From: Agrobacterium tumefaciens
Lineage (GTDB): Bacteria > Pseudomonadota > Alphaproteobacteria > Rhizobiales > Rhizobiaceae
DNA: 64,000 nucleotides
Assembly: GCF_013337285.1 (NCBI RefSeq)
Contig: NZ_SUPW01000002.1
Location: 806,001 to 870,000 of the forward strand
Direction: 5' to 3'
The notes beneath the pieces are model-generated. The model had not been told where the DNA came from, ran no database searches, and was given only the letters and a program-made list of their open reading frames with translations. Below, one piece after another: positions 36,483 through 46,976 of this stretch; the first letter of the stretch is position 1; every line of letters begins with the position of its first letter. The translations under genes and the position numbers were made by a program.

Positions 36483-37475
36483 CTACTCAAAATCCCCGGT
36501 CATGTCTTCCGGCGCCTGATCCTTCATCAGCACTTCCACATCGGAATCCCGACCGGACGTAACCTTGAAATTGCGCTGGAAGACCTTGTCCTTGTTGCGG
36601 GCGATGGCGGTATATTCGCCTTCCGCCAGGACCATGGTCGAAAAGGCGCTGACACTTTCATTCACCACGTCGCCGCCGCCGTTCAGCACCGACCAGGCGG
36701 TGTCGGCAATGGCCTCACCGCCCTCGTCGGAGACAAGCTTGAGGGTGATCTGTGCTGCCTGATGCTGAAGCGTCGCTTCGGTGAGTTTGCCGGCTTCCAC
36801 CTGGATATCGGCGCGCACGACGGCATTGACGTTGCCGTATTCGGAAACCACGTGATAGGTGCCGGCATTGAGGCGAACGACGGTATTGGGCTTGATGTCG
36901 GCCATCACCAGGCCGCGCTCACCGTCCGGGCGGGCATCGGAGGAGTAGACCGAAAATTTCAGCTGGCCGCCGGAAATCTGCTTGTCGGACCCTGCGACCG
37001 CATTCAGCACGAAACCGCCGGCATCGAGAATAAGCACCTGCTTCTGAACGTTGCCTGATGTCGGAATATTGAGTTTCTTGGTGACGCCGGCGCGGCCGAA
37101 GGCGACGTTGACGAAATATTCGCCGGGCACCAGATGGAATTCCGCCGAGCCGCCCTCCGAGCTTGCCAGCATCGGCAATTTGCCATCGGCACCCGGAATG
37201 GGGCTGAAGACGCGCCAGGACAGGCCTTCCTTCACCGCTTCGCCGCCGCTCGTCAGCTTGGCTTCCATGGCGATATCGCGGGCAGTGCTTTCTGGGGCAT
37301 TGGGTGCTGTTGGCGCGGTGAAAGCATTGAGCTTCGGCATTTTCGGCGTGCCGCCCAGCTGCTTGAAGTCTTTAAAGGCGTCCTGCGAAAAAGCGGCTTG
37401 TGATAAAACGCCGAGCGCGGCGCATGCAATGGCCAGACGTGTCGCGAATTTGGCCGCGAATTTGATTGCCGACAT
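36483..37475 (-). CDS. Exported protein with repeated beta-sandwich-like units
   Basis: A 330-residue exported protein of unknown function. A signal peptide (cleavage near AAFSQ) is followed by a Pro/Ala-rich linker. Three units of similar pattern then follow: LVPGEYFVNVAFGRAGVTKK, LNAGTYHVVSEYGNVNAVV and LAEGEYTAIARNKDKVFQR. Each is a beta hairpin with an aromatic after Gly-Glu/Thr, as in carboxypeptidase-regulatory or PEGA-like modules, though no known signature is certain. The last residues are acidic. It is a single gene facing the thrS terminator across a repeat. Confidence 0.82.
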   Translation of the reverse strand: MSAIKFAAKFATRLAIACAALGVLSQAAFSQDAFKDFKQLGGTPKMPKLNAFTAPTAPNAPESTARDIAMEAKLTSGGEAVKEGLSWRVFSPIPGADGKLPMLASSEGGSAEFHLVPGEYFVNVAFGRAGVTKKLNIPTSGNVQKQVLILDAGGFVLNAVAGSDKQISGGQLKFSVYSSDARPDGERGLVMADIKPNTVVRLNAGTYHVVSEYGNVNAVVRADIQVEAGKLTEATLQHQAAQITLKLVSDEGGEAIADTAWSVLNGGGDVVNESVSAFSTMVLAEGEYTAIARNKDKVFQRNFKVTSGRDSDVEVLMKDQAPEDMTGDFE

Positions 37476-37561
37476 TTTCGATACCGATTGACTTCTAGAA
37501 TTTCCCGGATCACTTCAAAACCAATGCCATGGCTATTTCAAGGCCCATAATTTCGCGATGA

Positions 37562-38166
<605 letters not shown>

Positions 38167-38167
<1 letters not shown>

Positions 38168-38778
38168 TGTTTTACACCACCGACACCAACCGGCATGGCC
38201 TGCCGCATGATCCGTTCAAAGCCATCGTCGCACCGCGGCCAATTGGCTGGATCGGCTCGAAGGGCAGGGAGGGCGTGCTGAACCTCTCGCCCTATTCCTT
38301 CTTCAACGCGATTTCGGACCGGCCGAAGCTTGTGATGTTTTCCTCCAGCGGCCGGAAGGACAGCCTGCGTAATGTCGAGGAGACCGGTGTTTTCACCGCC
38401 AACCTTGTCAGCCGCCATTTGATCGACCGGATGAATGCCTCTTCCGCGCCGGTTGCTTACGATGTGGATGAATTCGCCCTTGCCGGCCTGACTGCCGTTG
38501 ACGGGAAGGTGGTGGATGCGCCCTTTGTGGGCGAGGCGCTGGCGGCGCTGGAATGCCGCGTGACCCAGATTCAGCAACTGAACGATATCGACGGAAAGCC
38601 ATCGGAGTCGTGGATGGTGATCGGTCAGGTCATGGCGATCCATATTGATGATGCGATCATCCGCGATGGCCGCATCGATATGGGGCTTGCGCGTCCCGTG
38701 GCGCGCATGGGCTATATGGATTACTGCGATGGCGGCAGCGATGTATTCCAGCTGCAGCGTCCCTCTACTGCGCCGTAA
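38167..38778 (+). CDS. Flavin reductase-like FMN-binding protein
   Basis: A 203-residue protein with the split-barrel flavin reductase domain: FKAIVAPRPIGWIGSKGREG near the N-terminus and LNLSPYSFFNAISDRPKLV, the usual FMN-binding segments. Relatives supply reduced flavin or act on small substrates directly. The ATG shares its A with the TGA of the nitroreductase, so the two redox proteins form a tight pair and may act on the same substrate. Confidence 0.92.
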
Positions 38779-38908
38779 ATATATTCCTTCGCCGGCAAGG
38801 GTTAAATTTTATGGTGAACCAAACGTAAACCATTTGCGCCTAGAGTTTTATACATGGTGGCGGCGATGATGCCGTCATCCATTGTTGCGAATGTGTTTCG
38901 AGGCTCAG

Positions 38909-40045
38909 GTGATCGTACAGGCATTTCTTCGCTGGTCTGAAAAGGCTGGATCGACCGAGCGGGCGAAGGCCGCCAATGCTCTCGGCCGTGCCTATCTGCA
39001 TTCCGACATGGCGCGGGAAAACCGCGATGCTGCCTATATGGCAATGACCTATCTGCTCGACGATCCTTCGCCGCGTGTGCGGCTGGCGCTTGCCGAGGCG
39101 CTGGCGGATGCTACCGATGCGCCGCGTGCCATTCTCGTTTCACTTGCCGAAGACCAGCCGGAAATCGCCTGCACGGTGATTGCCCGTTCGCCTGTTCTCA
39201 CCGAAGCCGATCTGGTCGACCTTGCCGGGCGCGGCGAGAGCCTGACGCGTGCCCTCATTGCCGCAAGGCCGGGTCTGCCGCGCGGGGTCTGCGCTGCACT
39301 TGCCGAGGTCGGCGACCTCTCGGAAACCATCATTCTTCTCGAGAATGACGACGCCTTCATCACGCCGTTCTCGCTGCGGCGCATTGCCGAGCGCCATGGC
39401 TGCGACGCCGATATTCGCGATCTCTTGCTTTGCCGTGAGGCGCTGCCCGCTGATGCGCGGCACCTTTTGATGGCGCGTGTCAGCGAAGCTCTGGCGGGTT
39501 CGGCGCTGGTTCATGCGCTCATCGCAGGCAACCGCGCCGACAGTATTTTCCGCGAGGCGGAGGATTCCGCCACCATCCTCATCGCAGCAGCCGTTTCTTC
39601 GCCCGAATTGCCGGCGCTGGTGGAACATCTGCGCCAGAGGCTGGAATTGACCCCGGCGCTGCTCATCCATGCCGTCTGCTCGGGCCGGCTGGAATTTTTC
39701 ACGGCGGCCATGGTCAATCTCTCCGGTCTCGAAGACCGCAAGGTGCGCGCCATCCTGGCAACCGGGCGGCCGCACGCGCTGAAGGCCCTGTTCCAGTCGA
39801 TCGGTCTTTTCGGCGACGTCGTTGACGTCTTCATCGAGGCGACGCTGATGTGGCGGCGTGCCGCCCGCTCGCAGCTTTCCGAGGCGGCAGCCTCCGTCTC
39901 CGCCGAGTTGCTGGCGCATTTCCGCAACGTCAACGGTTCCGAAACGTTGTTCGAACTGCTGCATGCCGTGCGCAAGCTGGCGATTGCGGAAGAACGGCAG
40001 AAGGCCCGGTATTATGCCGAGGCGCTGACGGTTGAGGCTGCCTGA
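38909..40045 (+). CDS. DUF2336 family protein with HEAT-like repeats
   Basis: A 378-residue alpha-helical protein of the DUF2336 family. HEAT-like helices are visible, for example DDPSPRVRLALAEALADATD, LVSLAEDQPEIACTVIARSP and LVDLAGRGESLTRALIAARP. Such proteins are conserved in Rhizobiales, with unknown function. I start at GTG 38909, which has GAGG five bases ahead and gives MIVQAFLRW, the N-terminus I recall for this family. ATG 38891 and two TTG codons upstream lack a ribosome binding site. Confidence 0.85.
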   Translation: MIVQAFLRWSEKAGSTERAKAANALGRAYLHSDMARENRDAAYMAMTYLLDDPSPRVRLALAEALADATDAPRAILVSLAEDQPEIACTVIARSPVLTEADLVDLAGRGESLTRALIAARPGLPRGVCAALAEVGDLSETIILLENDDAFITPFSLRRIAERHGCDADIRDLLLCREALPADARHLLMARVSEALAGSALVHALIAGNRADSIFREAEDSATILIAAAVSSPELPALVEHLRQRLELTPALLIHAVCSGRLEFFTAAMVNLSGLEDRKVRAILATGRPHALKALFQSIGLFGDVVDVFIEATLMWRRAARSQLSEAAASVSAELLAHFRNVNGSETLFELLHAVRKLAIAEERQKARYYAEALTVEAA

Positions 40046-40048
40046 GTT

Positions 40049-40483
40049 TTATTTCTCCAGGCGTTTGGCAATCCACGAATAGCTGTTTTCGACCACTCTG
40101 ACCGGCGTGCCCAGCAGATGCTTTATGCCTTCGGTAGAAGGCAGGATGCGGCTGACGCGGCTGATTGCCCGCTTGGTGAGGCTCTCTTCTTCCTTTGGCG
40201 TCACCTGTTCCATCGCCTGTTGCGTTCCCGCGGGTGCCGCAGCGGCAGGGGGCTGTGCGCCGGGAGCGTTACCCGCCGTCTGGGGCGTTTGCTCGTCCGG
40301 TGTCTGGCAGACGGCCACCACGACCGGATAGGAGGCATTGGCGTAACGTTCCAGCTCCTTTTCCGACACGGCGTCGCAAAGCTCGATGCTGGTCCAGCGC
40401 TGCTGCGAGGTGGCGAGGTAATGGCAGTCGGTGGCGCTGTCGTCGCAGCCAAGGAAGGTCATGAGAACGAGGGCTGTTTTCAT
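40049..40483 (-). CDS. Hypothetical protein with Pro/Ala-rich linker
   Basis: A 144-residue protein. The N-terminal 60 residues contain four conserved-looking cysteines (FLGCDDSATDCHYLA, IELCDAVSE, VVAVCQTPDE). A linker rich in Pro, Ala and Gln follows, then a helical C-terminus (RAISRVSRILPSTEGIKHLL). The first eight residues are hydrophobic but short for a signal peptide. I do not recognise the family. It is convergent with the DUF2336 gene, three bases apart. Confidence 0.72.
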   Translation of the reverse strand: MKTALVLMTFLGCDDSATDCHYLATSQQRWTSIELCDAVSEKELERYANASYPVVVAVCQTPDEQTPQTAGNAPGAQPPAAAAPAGTQQAMEQVTPKEEESLTKRAISRVSRILPSTEGIKHLLGTPVRVVENSYSWIAKRLEK

Positions 40484-40588
40484 GGGTGTGTTGCCTCTGT
40501 CGGGAAATCTGTTCTAGAAACTCATCTATCCGGATTGCAGTGACATTACGACGAAATACGCATTTTTTGAGAGAAAGCAGGCATCGCA

Positions 40589-41044
40589 TTGGCCATCGAA
40601 ATCAAACTTGAAACACCCCGGCAGGAAGCGGTTCTGCGCCTCATTGATCTTTCCAATGCTTACATGGCGTCACTTTATCCCGCCGAGAGCAACCATCTGG
40701 TCGATATCGGCCTGCTGGAAAAGGACAATGCCTCGTTTTTTGTGGCGCGCCATGAGGGGCGTGTCGTTGGATGCGGCGCGCTGGTGGAAGCGGGCGACGG
40801 TACGGCGGAAATCAAGCGCATGTTCGTTGATCCCGACGCGCGGGGATTGCGGATCGGCAAGCTGATCATGGATACGCTTGTTGCGCGCGGCATCGAACTT
40901 GGCCTTACCGCCATCCGGCTCGAAACCGGCATCAGCCAGCCGGAAGCGATCGGTCTTTACCGCAAGGCGGGGTTTGTGGAGATCGAGGCCTTTGCGCCCT
41001 ACAGGCCGGATCCGCTCAGCATGTTCATGGAAAAGGCGCTTTAG
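40589..41044 (+). CDS. GNAT-family N-acetyltransferase
   Basis: A 151-residue acetyltransferase. The acetyl-CoA loop is seen in EIKRMFVDPDARGLRIGKLI (R/Q-x-x-G-x-G/A pattern), followed by IRLETGISQPEAIGLYRKAG and the C-terminal PYRPDPLSMFMEKAL. The substrate is unknown. The only in-frame start at the right distance is TTG 40589; the alternative ATG is 25 codons further in and would delete the first strand. Confidence 0.9.
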   Translation: MAIEIKLETPRQEAVLRLIDLSNAYMASLYPAESNHLVDIGLLEKDNASFFVARHEGRVVGCGALVEAGDGTAEIKRMFVDPDARGLRIGKLIMDTLVARGIELGLTAIRLETGISQPEAIGLYRKAGFVEIEAFAPYRPDPLSMFMEKAL

Positions 41045-41107
41045 GGGCCGGGCGCGGATTCGAATGGTTCGGGGATGAGGAGGCGTCGGCCGCAGCATCA
41101 GCCCCGC

Positions 41108-41220
41108 GTCACCCCGGACCAGATTCGGGGTCTGTTGCGATCAAGTCCCTGATCGCGAAGACACGTTGTGCACGGCGCAGACGCGCCGTGGCTTGATGCT
41201 GGATCAGGTCCGGCATGACG
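41108..41220. repeat. Palindromic repeat pair, REP-like
   Basis: GTCACCCCGGACCAGATTCG at the left and GCTGGATCAGGTCCGGCATG plus ACG at the right are related inverted copies of a REP-like palindrome. The central part carries GATCAAG/CTTGATG and GGCGC/GCGCC pairings. It sits between the GNAT gene and the AI-2E permease gene and is probably a bipartite element. Confidence 0.75.
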
Positions 41221-41291
41221 AAGAAGAGAGAATCGACTTTGGCCTGCCATCTGGCGTTTCAGGCAATCGCCCTTCGCCGCAGGCTTCAGCA

Positions 41292-42569
41292 TCAAAACGC
41301 CGCTTTTCGAAACGCCGTCGTTTCGTCGCTTTCGTCTTCACGCGAGATGGCATCTGCGACCGGGTCGTCCTGCGTGGGTGGCGGGGGCGGGGTCTCTGTG
41401 CTTACGGCGGCGGAGATTTCCACTTCACGCACCCATTCGCGCCAGATTGCCACCAGCAGCGCCATCAGCACCGGGCCGATGAACAGGCCGAGGAAACCCA
41501 TGGTCTTGACGCCGCCGACGAGACCGAAAAAGGTCGGCAGGAAAGGCAGTTTGATAGGTCCGCCGACGAGTTTCGGGCGGATGGTCTTGTCGACGATGAA
41601 AAGTTCGACCGAACCCCAGACGAACAGCGCCAGACCGTAAGCCGGGGAGCCGCTGGCGACCAGATAGATCGACACCAGCGTAAAGGAGAGCGGCGCGCCG
41701 CCCGGAATGAGCGCCATGACGCCTGTCAGCACGCCGAGCGTGACGGGCGAGGGCACGCCGGCAATCCAGTAGGCGATGCCGAGGATGATGCCTTCGCCGA
41801 TGGCGATCAGCGTCATGCCCGTGACGGTGGAGCTGATGGTGGCCGGCACGACGCGGGAGATGCGCTCCCAGCGTGTCGGCAGGATGCGCTCACCGACGAG
41901 ATCGACCTGACGGGAGAAGCCGGCGCCGTTGCGATAAACGAAGAACAGCGCGATCAGCATGAACAGCAGGGTGAGGACAAGGTGGAAGGCACCGTTGCCG
42001 GCGGCAAGGATCGCCCGGTAGATATTGCCGATATTGGCGCCGCTGACGAGCTGAATGACTTCACCGATGGCGCCCGGCGTACCGATATATTTCACCCATT
42101 GTTCGCCGAGCCAAGGGCCTATGCCGGGCAGCGCCGCGATCCAGTCCGGTACGGGAGCGCCCGCCTTGTTGACATGCACCGCCCAGCCGAACCATTCGCG
42201 AATTTCGCTTGCCGTATAGGAAGCGGCGATAAAGATCGGCACCACGAGAAAGGTAAGGATGAGGACGATGGCGATGGATGCGCCGAGGGTGGTGTTGCCG
42301 CCCACCTGTCGCAGAAGCCGCGTGTAGACCGGCCAGCTGGCAAAACCGATGACGAGGGCGGCGAGAACCGGAACCAGAAAGCCGTGGAAGAAATAGGTGC
42401 CCGCAAGCGCGACGAGAACGAGCAGCCAGCGCGCAGCCGAGATGGGCGGGATCAGGGCGATCCGCGTCGGACTGGCGGGACCAAGCCATCTCGGTTCGCC
42501 ACTCTGCTTACGACTGTCATTGTTACTCACGGCAGGCTCTTTCTCGCATTCTCCCCCAAAGGGGTGCAT
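41292..42569 (-). CDS. AI-2E family transporter (PerM/YdiK-like)
   Basis: A 425-residue membrane protein with about eight transmembrane helices of the AI-2E exporter-like family. Typical segments are AALVIGFASWPVYTRLLR near the N-terminus, GVLTGVMALIPGGAPLSF in the middle and VDKTIRPKLVGGPIKLPFLP with FFGLVGGVKTMGFLGLFIGP near the C-terminus. Members export autoinducer-2, ions or osmolytes; function here is unknown. The last 45 residues are acidic and Pro-rich. The start may be ATG 42569 or GTG 42530. It is divergent from the ABC exporter gene. Confidence 0.92.
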   Translation of the reverse strand: MHPFGGECEKEPAVSNNDSRKQSGEPRWLGPASPTRIALIPPISAARWLLVLVALAGTYFFHGFLVPVLAALVIGFASWPVYTRLLRQVGGNTTLGASIAIVLILTFLVVPIFIAASYTASEIREWFGWAVHVNKAGAPVPDWIAALPGIGPWLGEQWVKYIGTPGAIGEVIQLVSGANIGNIYRAILAAGNGAFHLVLTLLFMLIALFFVYRNGAGFSRQVDLVGERILPTRWERISRVVPATISSTVTGMTLIAIGEGIILGIAYWIAGVPSPVTLGVLTGVMALIPGGAPLSFTLVSIYLVASGSPAYGLALFVWGSVELFIVDKTIRPKLVGGPIKLPFLPTFFGLVGGVKTMGFLGLFIGPVLMALLVAIWREWVREVEISAAVSTETPPPPPTQDDPVADAISREDESDETTAFRKAAF

Positions 42570-42761
42570 TCACTCTGTCACACCGATACATATAAGTGCA
42601 ATATAACCCGATCACATTACCGTTGTGTGTTTATTGCCGAAGCTGTTGAACGATTTTGGTAAAAATAGAACATCGGTCTTGGCGCGCGCATTGAAATATG
42701 ACAATTGAACTCCCGTTTTCTGCGGCGCGAATTTTGCCGCGCCCGCTCTCCAGGTCATGCC

Positions 42762-44495
42762 ATGCTTCGCCGTTTCTTCGCCTATTATCGTCCCTATCGC
42801 GGTCTCTTCATCCTCGACTTTTCCTGCGCGGTCTTGTCGGGTGTGCTCGAACTCGGTTTTCCAATGGCGGTGAAGACCTTCGTTGACGTGCTTTTGCCGG
42901 GCGGTGAATGGGCAATCATTCTTGCCGCCTCGGTGGGTTTGCTGGTCATCTACGTGCTGAATACCGGGCTGATGGCGACAGTCACCTATTGGGGACATAT
43001 GCTCGGCATCAATATCGAGACCGACATGCGGCGTCTGGCCTTCGATCACCTGCAAAAACTCTCCTTCCGTTACTTCGACAACCAGAAGACCGGCCATCTG
43101 GTCGGGCGGCTGACCAAGGATCTGGAAGAGATCGGCGAGGTGGCCCATCACGGGCCTGAGGATCTGTTCATCGCCATCATGACCTTCATCGGCGCGTTTC
43201 TGCTGATGATGTCGGTCAATGTGCAGCTGGCGCTCATCACCGCCGCCGTCGTGCCCGTCACCGCCTGGGTGACCAGCCGTTACGGCGGCCGCATGACGCA
43301 GAACTTTCGTGCGCTTTATGGTCGTGTCGGGGATTTCAACGCCCGCATCGAGGAAAATGTCGGCGGCATGCGGGTTGTGCAGGCCTTTGCCAATGAAGAC
43401 CACGAGCGCGCGCTGTTCGAGAAGGACAACCAGAAATACCGCCGCACGAAGCTCGACGCTTACAAGATCATGGCGGCCAGCACCTCGCTGAGCTATATGA
43501 GCATGCGCCTGACGCAGATGATCGTGATGATCTGCGGTGCATGGTTCGTCATCAACGGCGACCTGACGGAAGGCGGCTTCGTCGGCTTCCTGCTGCTGGT
43601 CGGCGTGTTTTTCCGCCCGGTGGAAAAGATCAATTCGGTCATCGAGACCTATCCGAAGGGCATTGCCGGTTTCCGCCGTTTCACCGAGCTTCTGGATACA
43701 GCGCCCGATATCGTCGATGCGCCGGATGCGATCGATGCGCCGGCACTGTCCGGTGCCATCGAATATCGCAACGTCGGTTTCGGTTATGCCGAGGGCAAGC
43801 GGGTTCTCGACAATATCGAGCTGAAGATCAGCGCCGGCGAGACCGTGGCCTTTGTCGGTCCGTCGGGTGCCGGCAAGACGACGCTCTGCTCGCTTCTACC
43901 GCGCTTTTATGATGTCACCAGCGGTGCGATCACCATTGACGGCATCGATATCCGCAAGATGAAGCTTGCCTCGCTGCGTAATCAGATCGGCATCGTGCAG
44001 CAGGATGTCTTCCTGTTCGGCGGCACAATCCGCGAGAATATCGAATATGGCCGGCTTGGTGCGTCGGATGCGCAGATCATGGATGCGGCGCGGCGTGCGC
44101 GGCTGGATGGCGTCATCGAGGCCATGCCGCTTGGGCTCGACACCGTCATCGGCGAGCGCGGCGTGAAGCTTTCCGGTGGGCAGAAGCAGCGCCTCGCCAT
44201 TGCCCGCATGTTCCTCAAGAACCCGCCGATCCTCATTCTGGACGAAGCAACCTCGGCGCTCGATACGGAAACGGAGCGGGCCATCCAGCAATCGCTGACG
44301 GAGCTTGCCAGGGGCCGCACGACGCTCGTCATCGCCCACCGGCTGGCAACGATCCGTGATGCCTCGCGCATCGTGGTGGTGGACCAGACCGGCATTGCCG
44401 AAACCGGCGCGCATGCCGAGCTTCTGGCTGCCAAGGGCCACTATAGCCGGCTGCACGAGGCGCAGTTCAGCGGGCATCTTGCAGGCCTCAGCTGA
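42762..44495 (+). CDS. ABC exporter half-transporter (permease fused to ATPase)
   Basis: A 577-residue type IV ABC exporter. The first ~310 residues hold six transmembrane helices (YYRPYRGLFILDFSCAV at the start; coupling-helix segment SFRYFDNQKTGHLVGRL). The nucleotide-binding domain has Walker A GPSGAGKTTL, signature LSGGQKQRLAIARMF, Walker B ILILDEATSALD and H-loop IAHRLATI. It is similar in layout to MsbA or multidrug exporters. ATG 42762, with AGGT ahead, opens the first helix; the upstream 19 codons are not typical. It is a homodimer candidate, as no partner half is adjacent. Confidence 0.95.
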   Translation: MLRRFFAYYRPYRGLFILDFSCAVLSGVLELGFPMAVKTFVDVLLPGGEWAIILAASVGLLVIYVLNTGLMATVTYWGHMLGINIETDMRRLAFDHLQKLSFRYFDNQKTGHLVGRLTKDLEEIGEVAHHGPEDLFIAIMTFIGAFLLMMSVNVQLALITAAVVPVTAWVTSRYGGRMTQNFRALYGRVGDFNARIEENVGGMRVVQAFANEDHERALFEKDNQKYRRTKLDAYKIMAASTSLSYMSMRLTQMIVMICGAWFVINGDLTEGGFVGFLLLVGVFFRPVEKINSVIETYPKGIAGFRRFTELLDTAPDIVDAPDAIDAPALSGAIEYRNVGFGYAEGKRVLDNIELKISAGETVAFVGPSGAGKTTLCSLLPRFYDVTSGAITIDGIDIRKMKLASLRNQIGIVQQDVFLFGGTIRENIEYGRLGASDAQIMDAARRARLDGVIEAMPLGLDTVIGERGVKLSGGQKQRLAIARMFLKNPPILILDEATSALDTETERAIQQSLTELARGRTTLVIAHRLATIRDASRIVVVDQTGIAETGAHAELLAAKGHYSRLHEAQFSGHLAGLS

Positions 44496-44528
44496 GCTGA
44501 TTGAGAGCGGCGCTTTCTGCGCTGCCGC

Positions 44529-44696
44529 TTATCCGCCGTTTTCCGCTGCCTGTTCCTCGACGATGCCGGGATTGGGTTCCGGCTTGCCGGGATGGCTGGT
44601 GACGAGATAACCCATGGCGACCGCGGCGGCGACCACGAAGAGCAGCACGATGCCGCTGATCGTCATCAGCCAGTCACGCGGCCTTCTATGTGCCAT
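44529..44696 (-). CDS. Small single-pass membrane protein, 55 residues
   Basis: A minus-strand frame beginning at ATG 44696 encodes MAHRRPRDWLMTISG, then a strong transmembrane helix (IVLLFVVAAAVAMGYLV) and a C-terminal tail of Pro/Glu/Asn residues. The frame is open 64 codons upstream, but that part looks non-coding. I see no strong ribosome binding site. It is convergent with the ABC exporter gene, and similar short proteins are common in Rhizobiales. I cannot assign a function. Confidence 0.6.
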   Translation of the reverse strand: MAHRRPRDWLMTISGIVLLFVVAAAVAMGYLVTSHPGKPEPNPGIVEEQAAENGG

Positions 44697-44953
44697 GATA
44701 TATCTGGGCCATCGCCTTGGACGGTTCGCCAGGCTGAATTTGCTGCCGTCTTGCATGAACTTCCCCGGAACTGGATTGCTTCCTGAAAGATAACGCAGGT
44801 GCGTGCGCCGCTGTTCCGCACCGGCAGGGGCAGGGGTGATGACAAGGCCGTGAGGGCGCTCACCTGAACGGCCGACCCTTGTCATCAAAGGCCGGGCATC
44901 GAAAACGGAATGATGCCCCGGCCATTCTTCAATTTACAACGGAGACGGCCGGA

Positions 44954-45319
44954 TCAGGCGGATTGCACCGCGATGCGGTTTCCTTCGCTATCGGAAATTT
45001 CGGCGACGAAGAGATTGTCATCGACCGGCGTTTTGGGAAACAGGATTTCGCCGCCCTGCTGCACGGCTCTCTCAAGCACATCGTCAATGTTCTTCACGCT
45101 GAGATAGATGATCGCCCCGTCTTTCGTCGGAACATAGGTCTCACCCTCGGCAAGCGCGCCGCTTGCCCCATCCTTGCCTTCCTCGAAGGGGAAATAGGCC
45201 ATCCTGTTGTCGTGGATCGTGACGATTTCCGCAAAGCGCACATCAAAAACGGCGCCGTAGAAACGCATCGCCCTATCAATATCAAGCACGGGAATTTCGA
45301 CATGGGCAATCAGGTTCAC
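44954..45319 (-). CDS. VOC-family protein (glyoxalase/dioxygenase fold)
   Basis: A 121-residue vicinal oxygen chelate protein with two beta-alpha-beta-beta-beta units: LIAHVEIPVLDIDRAMRFYG at the start and GGEILFPKTPVDDNLFVAEI with the C-terminal DSEGNRIAVQSA. The metal-ligand positions show His in AHVEIPV and Glu/Asp in the second half. The reaction is unknown. The start is GTG 45319, preceded by GAAGGAA seven bases upstream; no ATG is available at the right place. Confidence 0.88.
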   Translation of the reverse strand: MNLIAHVEIPVLDIDRAMRFYGAVFDVRFAEIVTIHDNRMAYFPFEEGKDGASGALAEGETYVPTKDGAIIYLSVKNIDDVLERAVQQGGEILFPKTPVDDNLFVAEISDSEGNRIAVQSA

Positions 45320-45585
45320 GCGATTGTTCCTTCTGAAATATGTCCGAAGTCTATTGGCTATCTGTGTACACGCCACGACATCGATGCTGTCAATGGCCAG
45401 ACGCAATCGGGCCGCTTGGCCACCTGAAAGCCGGCCTTTTCTCGCGTGGGCTGATCCCGCCGGTTCTTATGCGGCGCTTTTGATCCCGTCGATTCGAGGG
45501 CATCCGGCGAAGTGATCCTTGCGGCGAAATGCCCGCAATCCCCTGCAATAATACAAGGTCCAAAAGCCCGCTTGCCAGCCCATGC

Positions 45586-45618
45586 AGTTTATGCGAATGA
45601 TTTGCAATTGCATAAACT
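45586..45618. promoter_or_regulatory. Candidate operator of mntH: 9-bp inverted repeat
   Basis: AGTTTATGC (45586-45594) and GCATAAACT (45610-45618) are perfect inverted arms around a 15-base A+T-rich centre, ending 26 bases before the mntH ATG. Manganese transporters of rhizobia are repressed by the Fur-type regulator Mur, so this is a candidate Mur or MntR site. The centre also contains the palindrome TGCAATTGCA overlapping the right arm. Confidence 0.55.
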
Positions 45619-45644
45619 CAATTTCCCAATTGAAAGTTCTTGGA

Positions 45645-46970
45645 ATGGACAAGCCAGTCTTTGGATGGCGGCGGAATGGCGACGATCTGTCGTTGTCCGA
45701 CGTGCACGGTTCGATCAAGGTCAAGCCGAATGCCGGCACGTTTCGCCGGGCGATGGCCTTTTTCGGGCCGGGATATCTCGTTGCAGTCGGTTATATGGAT
45801 CCCGGAAACTGGGCGACATCGCTCGCCGGCGGCTCCAAGTTCGGCTATACGCTGCTCACCGTGGCGCTGGTTTCCAACATCATGGCGATTGTGCTGCAAT
45901 CGCTCTGCGCCCGTCTGGCGATTGCTTCCGGCCGCGATCTCGCCCAGGCCTGCCGTGATGCCTATCCAAAGCCCGTGGCGATGCTGCTGTGGGTGCTGGC
46001 CGAAATCGCCATTATCGCCACCGATATTGCCGAAGTCATCGGCACGGCCATCGGCCTCAACCTGATTTTCGGCATTCCGCTTGAACTCGGTGTTCTCATC
46101 ACCGCGCTTGATGTGTTCCTGATCCTTTATCTGCAGAAGCTTGGTTTCCGCTGGGTGGAGGCGATGGTCATCACGCTGCTTGGCGTCATCGCCGTGTGTT
46201 TCGCCATTCAGGTGGCGCTTGCCGACCCCGACTGGGGGCAGGTGATCCTCGGTTTTGCGCCGACGACCGAGATCGTCACCAATCCGGACATGCTGTATCT
46301 GGCGCTCGGCATTCTCGGCGCCACCGTCATGCCGCATAATCTCTATCTGCATTCGGGCATCGTGCAGACCCGCGAAATCGGTGAAACGCTTGCCGAAAAA
46401 CGCGAGGCGCTGAAATTTGCGACGCTCGATTCCACCATCGCGCTGATGTTCGCTCTCACCATCAACGCCTCGATCCTTATCCTTGCAGCAGCGACCTTTC
46501 ACAAGACGGGGCAGACCAATGTCGCCGAACTTGGTGAAGCGCATAATCTGCTCGCGCCGCTGCTGGGTCTCGCGATTGCGCCGACGCTGTTCGGCGTAGC
46601 GCTTTTATGCTGCGGCATCAATTCCACGGTCACGGCGACACTTGCCGGCCAGATCGTGATGGAGGGGTTCCTCAAGATGCAGCTCGCCCCCTGGCTGCGC
46701 CGTCTCATCACCCGCGGCATCGCCATCATCCCGGCCGCCGGCGTGACCATCTTTTATGGCGACAGCGGCACGGCGGAACTGTTGATCCTGACGCAGGTGG
46801 TGCTGAGCCTGCAACTCTCTTTCGCCGTCTTCCCGCTCGTGATGTTTACCGCCGACAAGGCCAAGATGGGCGAGCTGAAAGCGCCGTTATGGCTCTCGGC
46901 TTTTGCGTGGCTGATTGCGGTGGTGATTGCGGGGCTGAATGTGAAGTTGCTGGTGGATTTTATGGGGTGA
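45645..46970 (+). CDS. mntH: Nramp-family divalent metal transporter MntH
   Basis: A 441-residue proton-coupled Mn2+ importer. The metal site of Nramp proteins is present: DPGN in [19 protein letters not shown] (helix 1) and MPH in [19 protein letters not shown] (helix 6). Eleven transmembrane helices are predicted. I start at ATG 45645, giving [14 protein letters not shown]; the open frame continues 21 codons upstream through the candidate operator. Manganese-dependent repression is suggested by the inverted repeat just ahead. Confidence 0.96.
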   Translation: MDKPVFGWRRNGDDLSLSDVHGSIKVKPNAGTFRRAMAFFGPGYLVAVGYMDPGNWATSLAGGSKFGYTLLTVALVSNIMAIVLQSLCARLAIASGRDLAQACRDAYPKPVAMLLWVLAEIAIIATDIAEVIGTAIGLNLIFGIPLELGVLITALDVFLILYLQKLGFRWVEAMVITLLGVIAVCFAIQVALADPDWGQVILGFAPTTEIVTNPDMLYLALGILGATVMPHNLYLHSGIVQTREIGETLAEKREALKFATLDSTIALMFALTINASILILAAATFHKTGQTNVAELGEAHNLLAPLLGLAIAPTLFGVALLCCGINSTVTATLAGQIVMEGFLKMQLAPWLRRLITRGIAIIPAAGVTIFYGDSGTAELLILTQVVLSLQLSFAVFPLVMFTADKAKMGELKAPLWLSAFAWLIAVVIAGLNVKLLVDFMG

Positions 46971-46976
46971 AGCTGG

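Noticed and set aside
41166..42662. 498-codon frame antisense to the AI-2E permease
   Set aside because: The product is an Asp/Arg/Gly-rich low-complexity shadow; the opposite strand encodes clear membrane helices.
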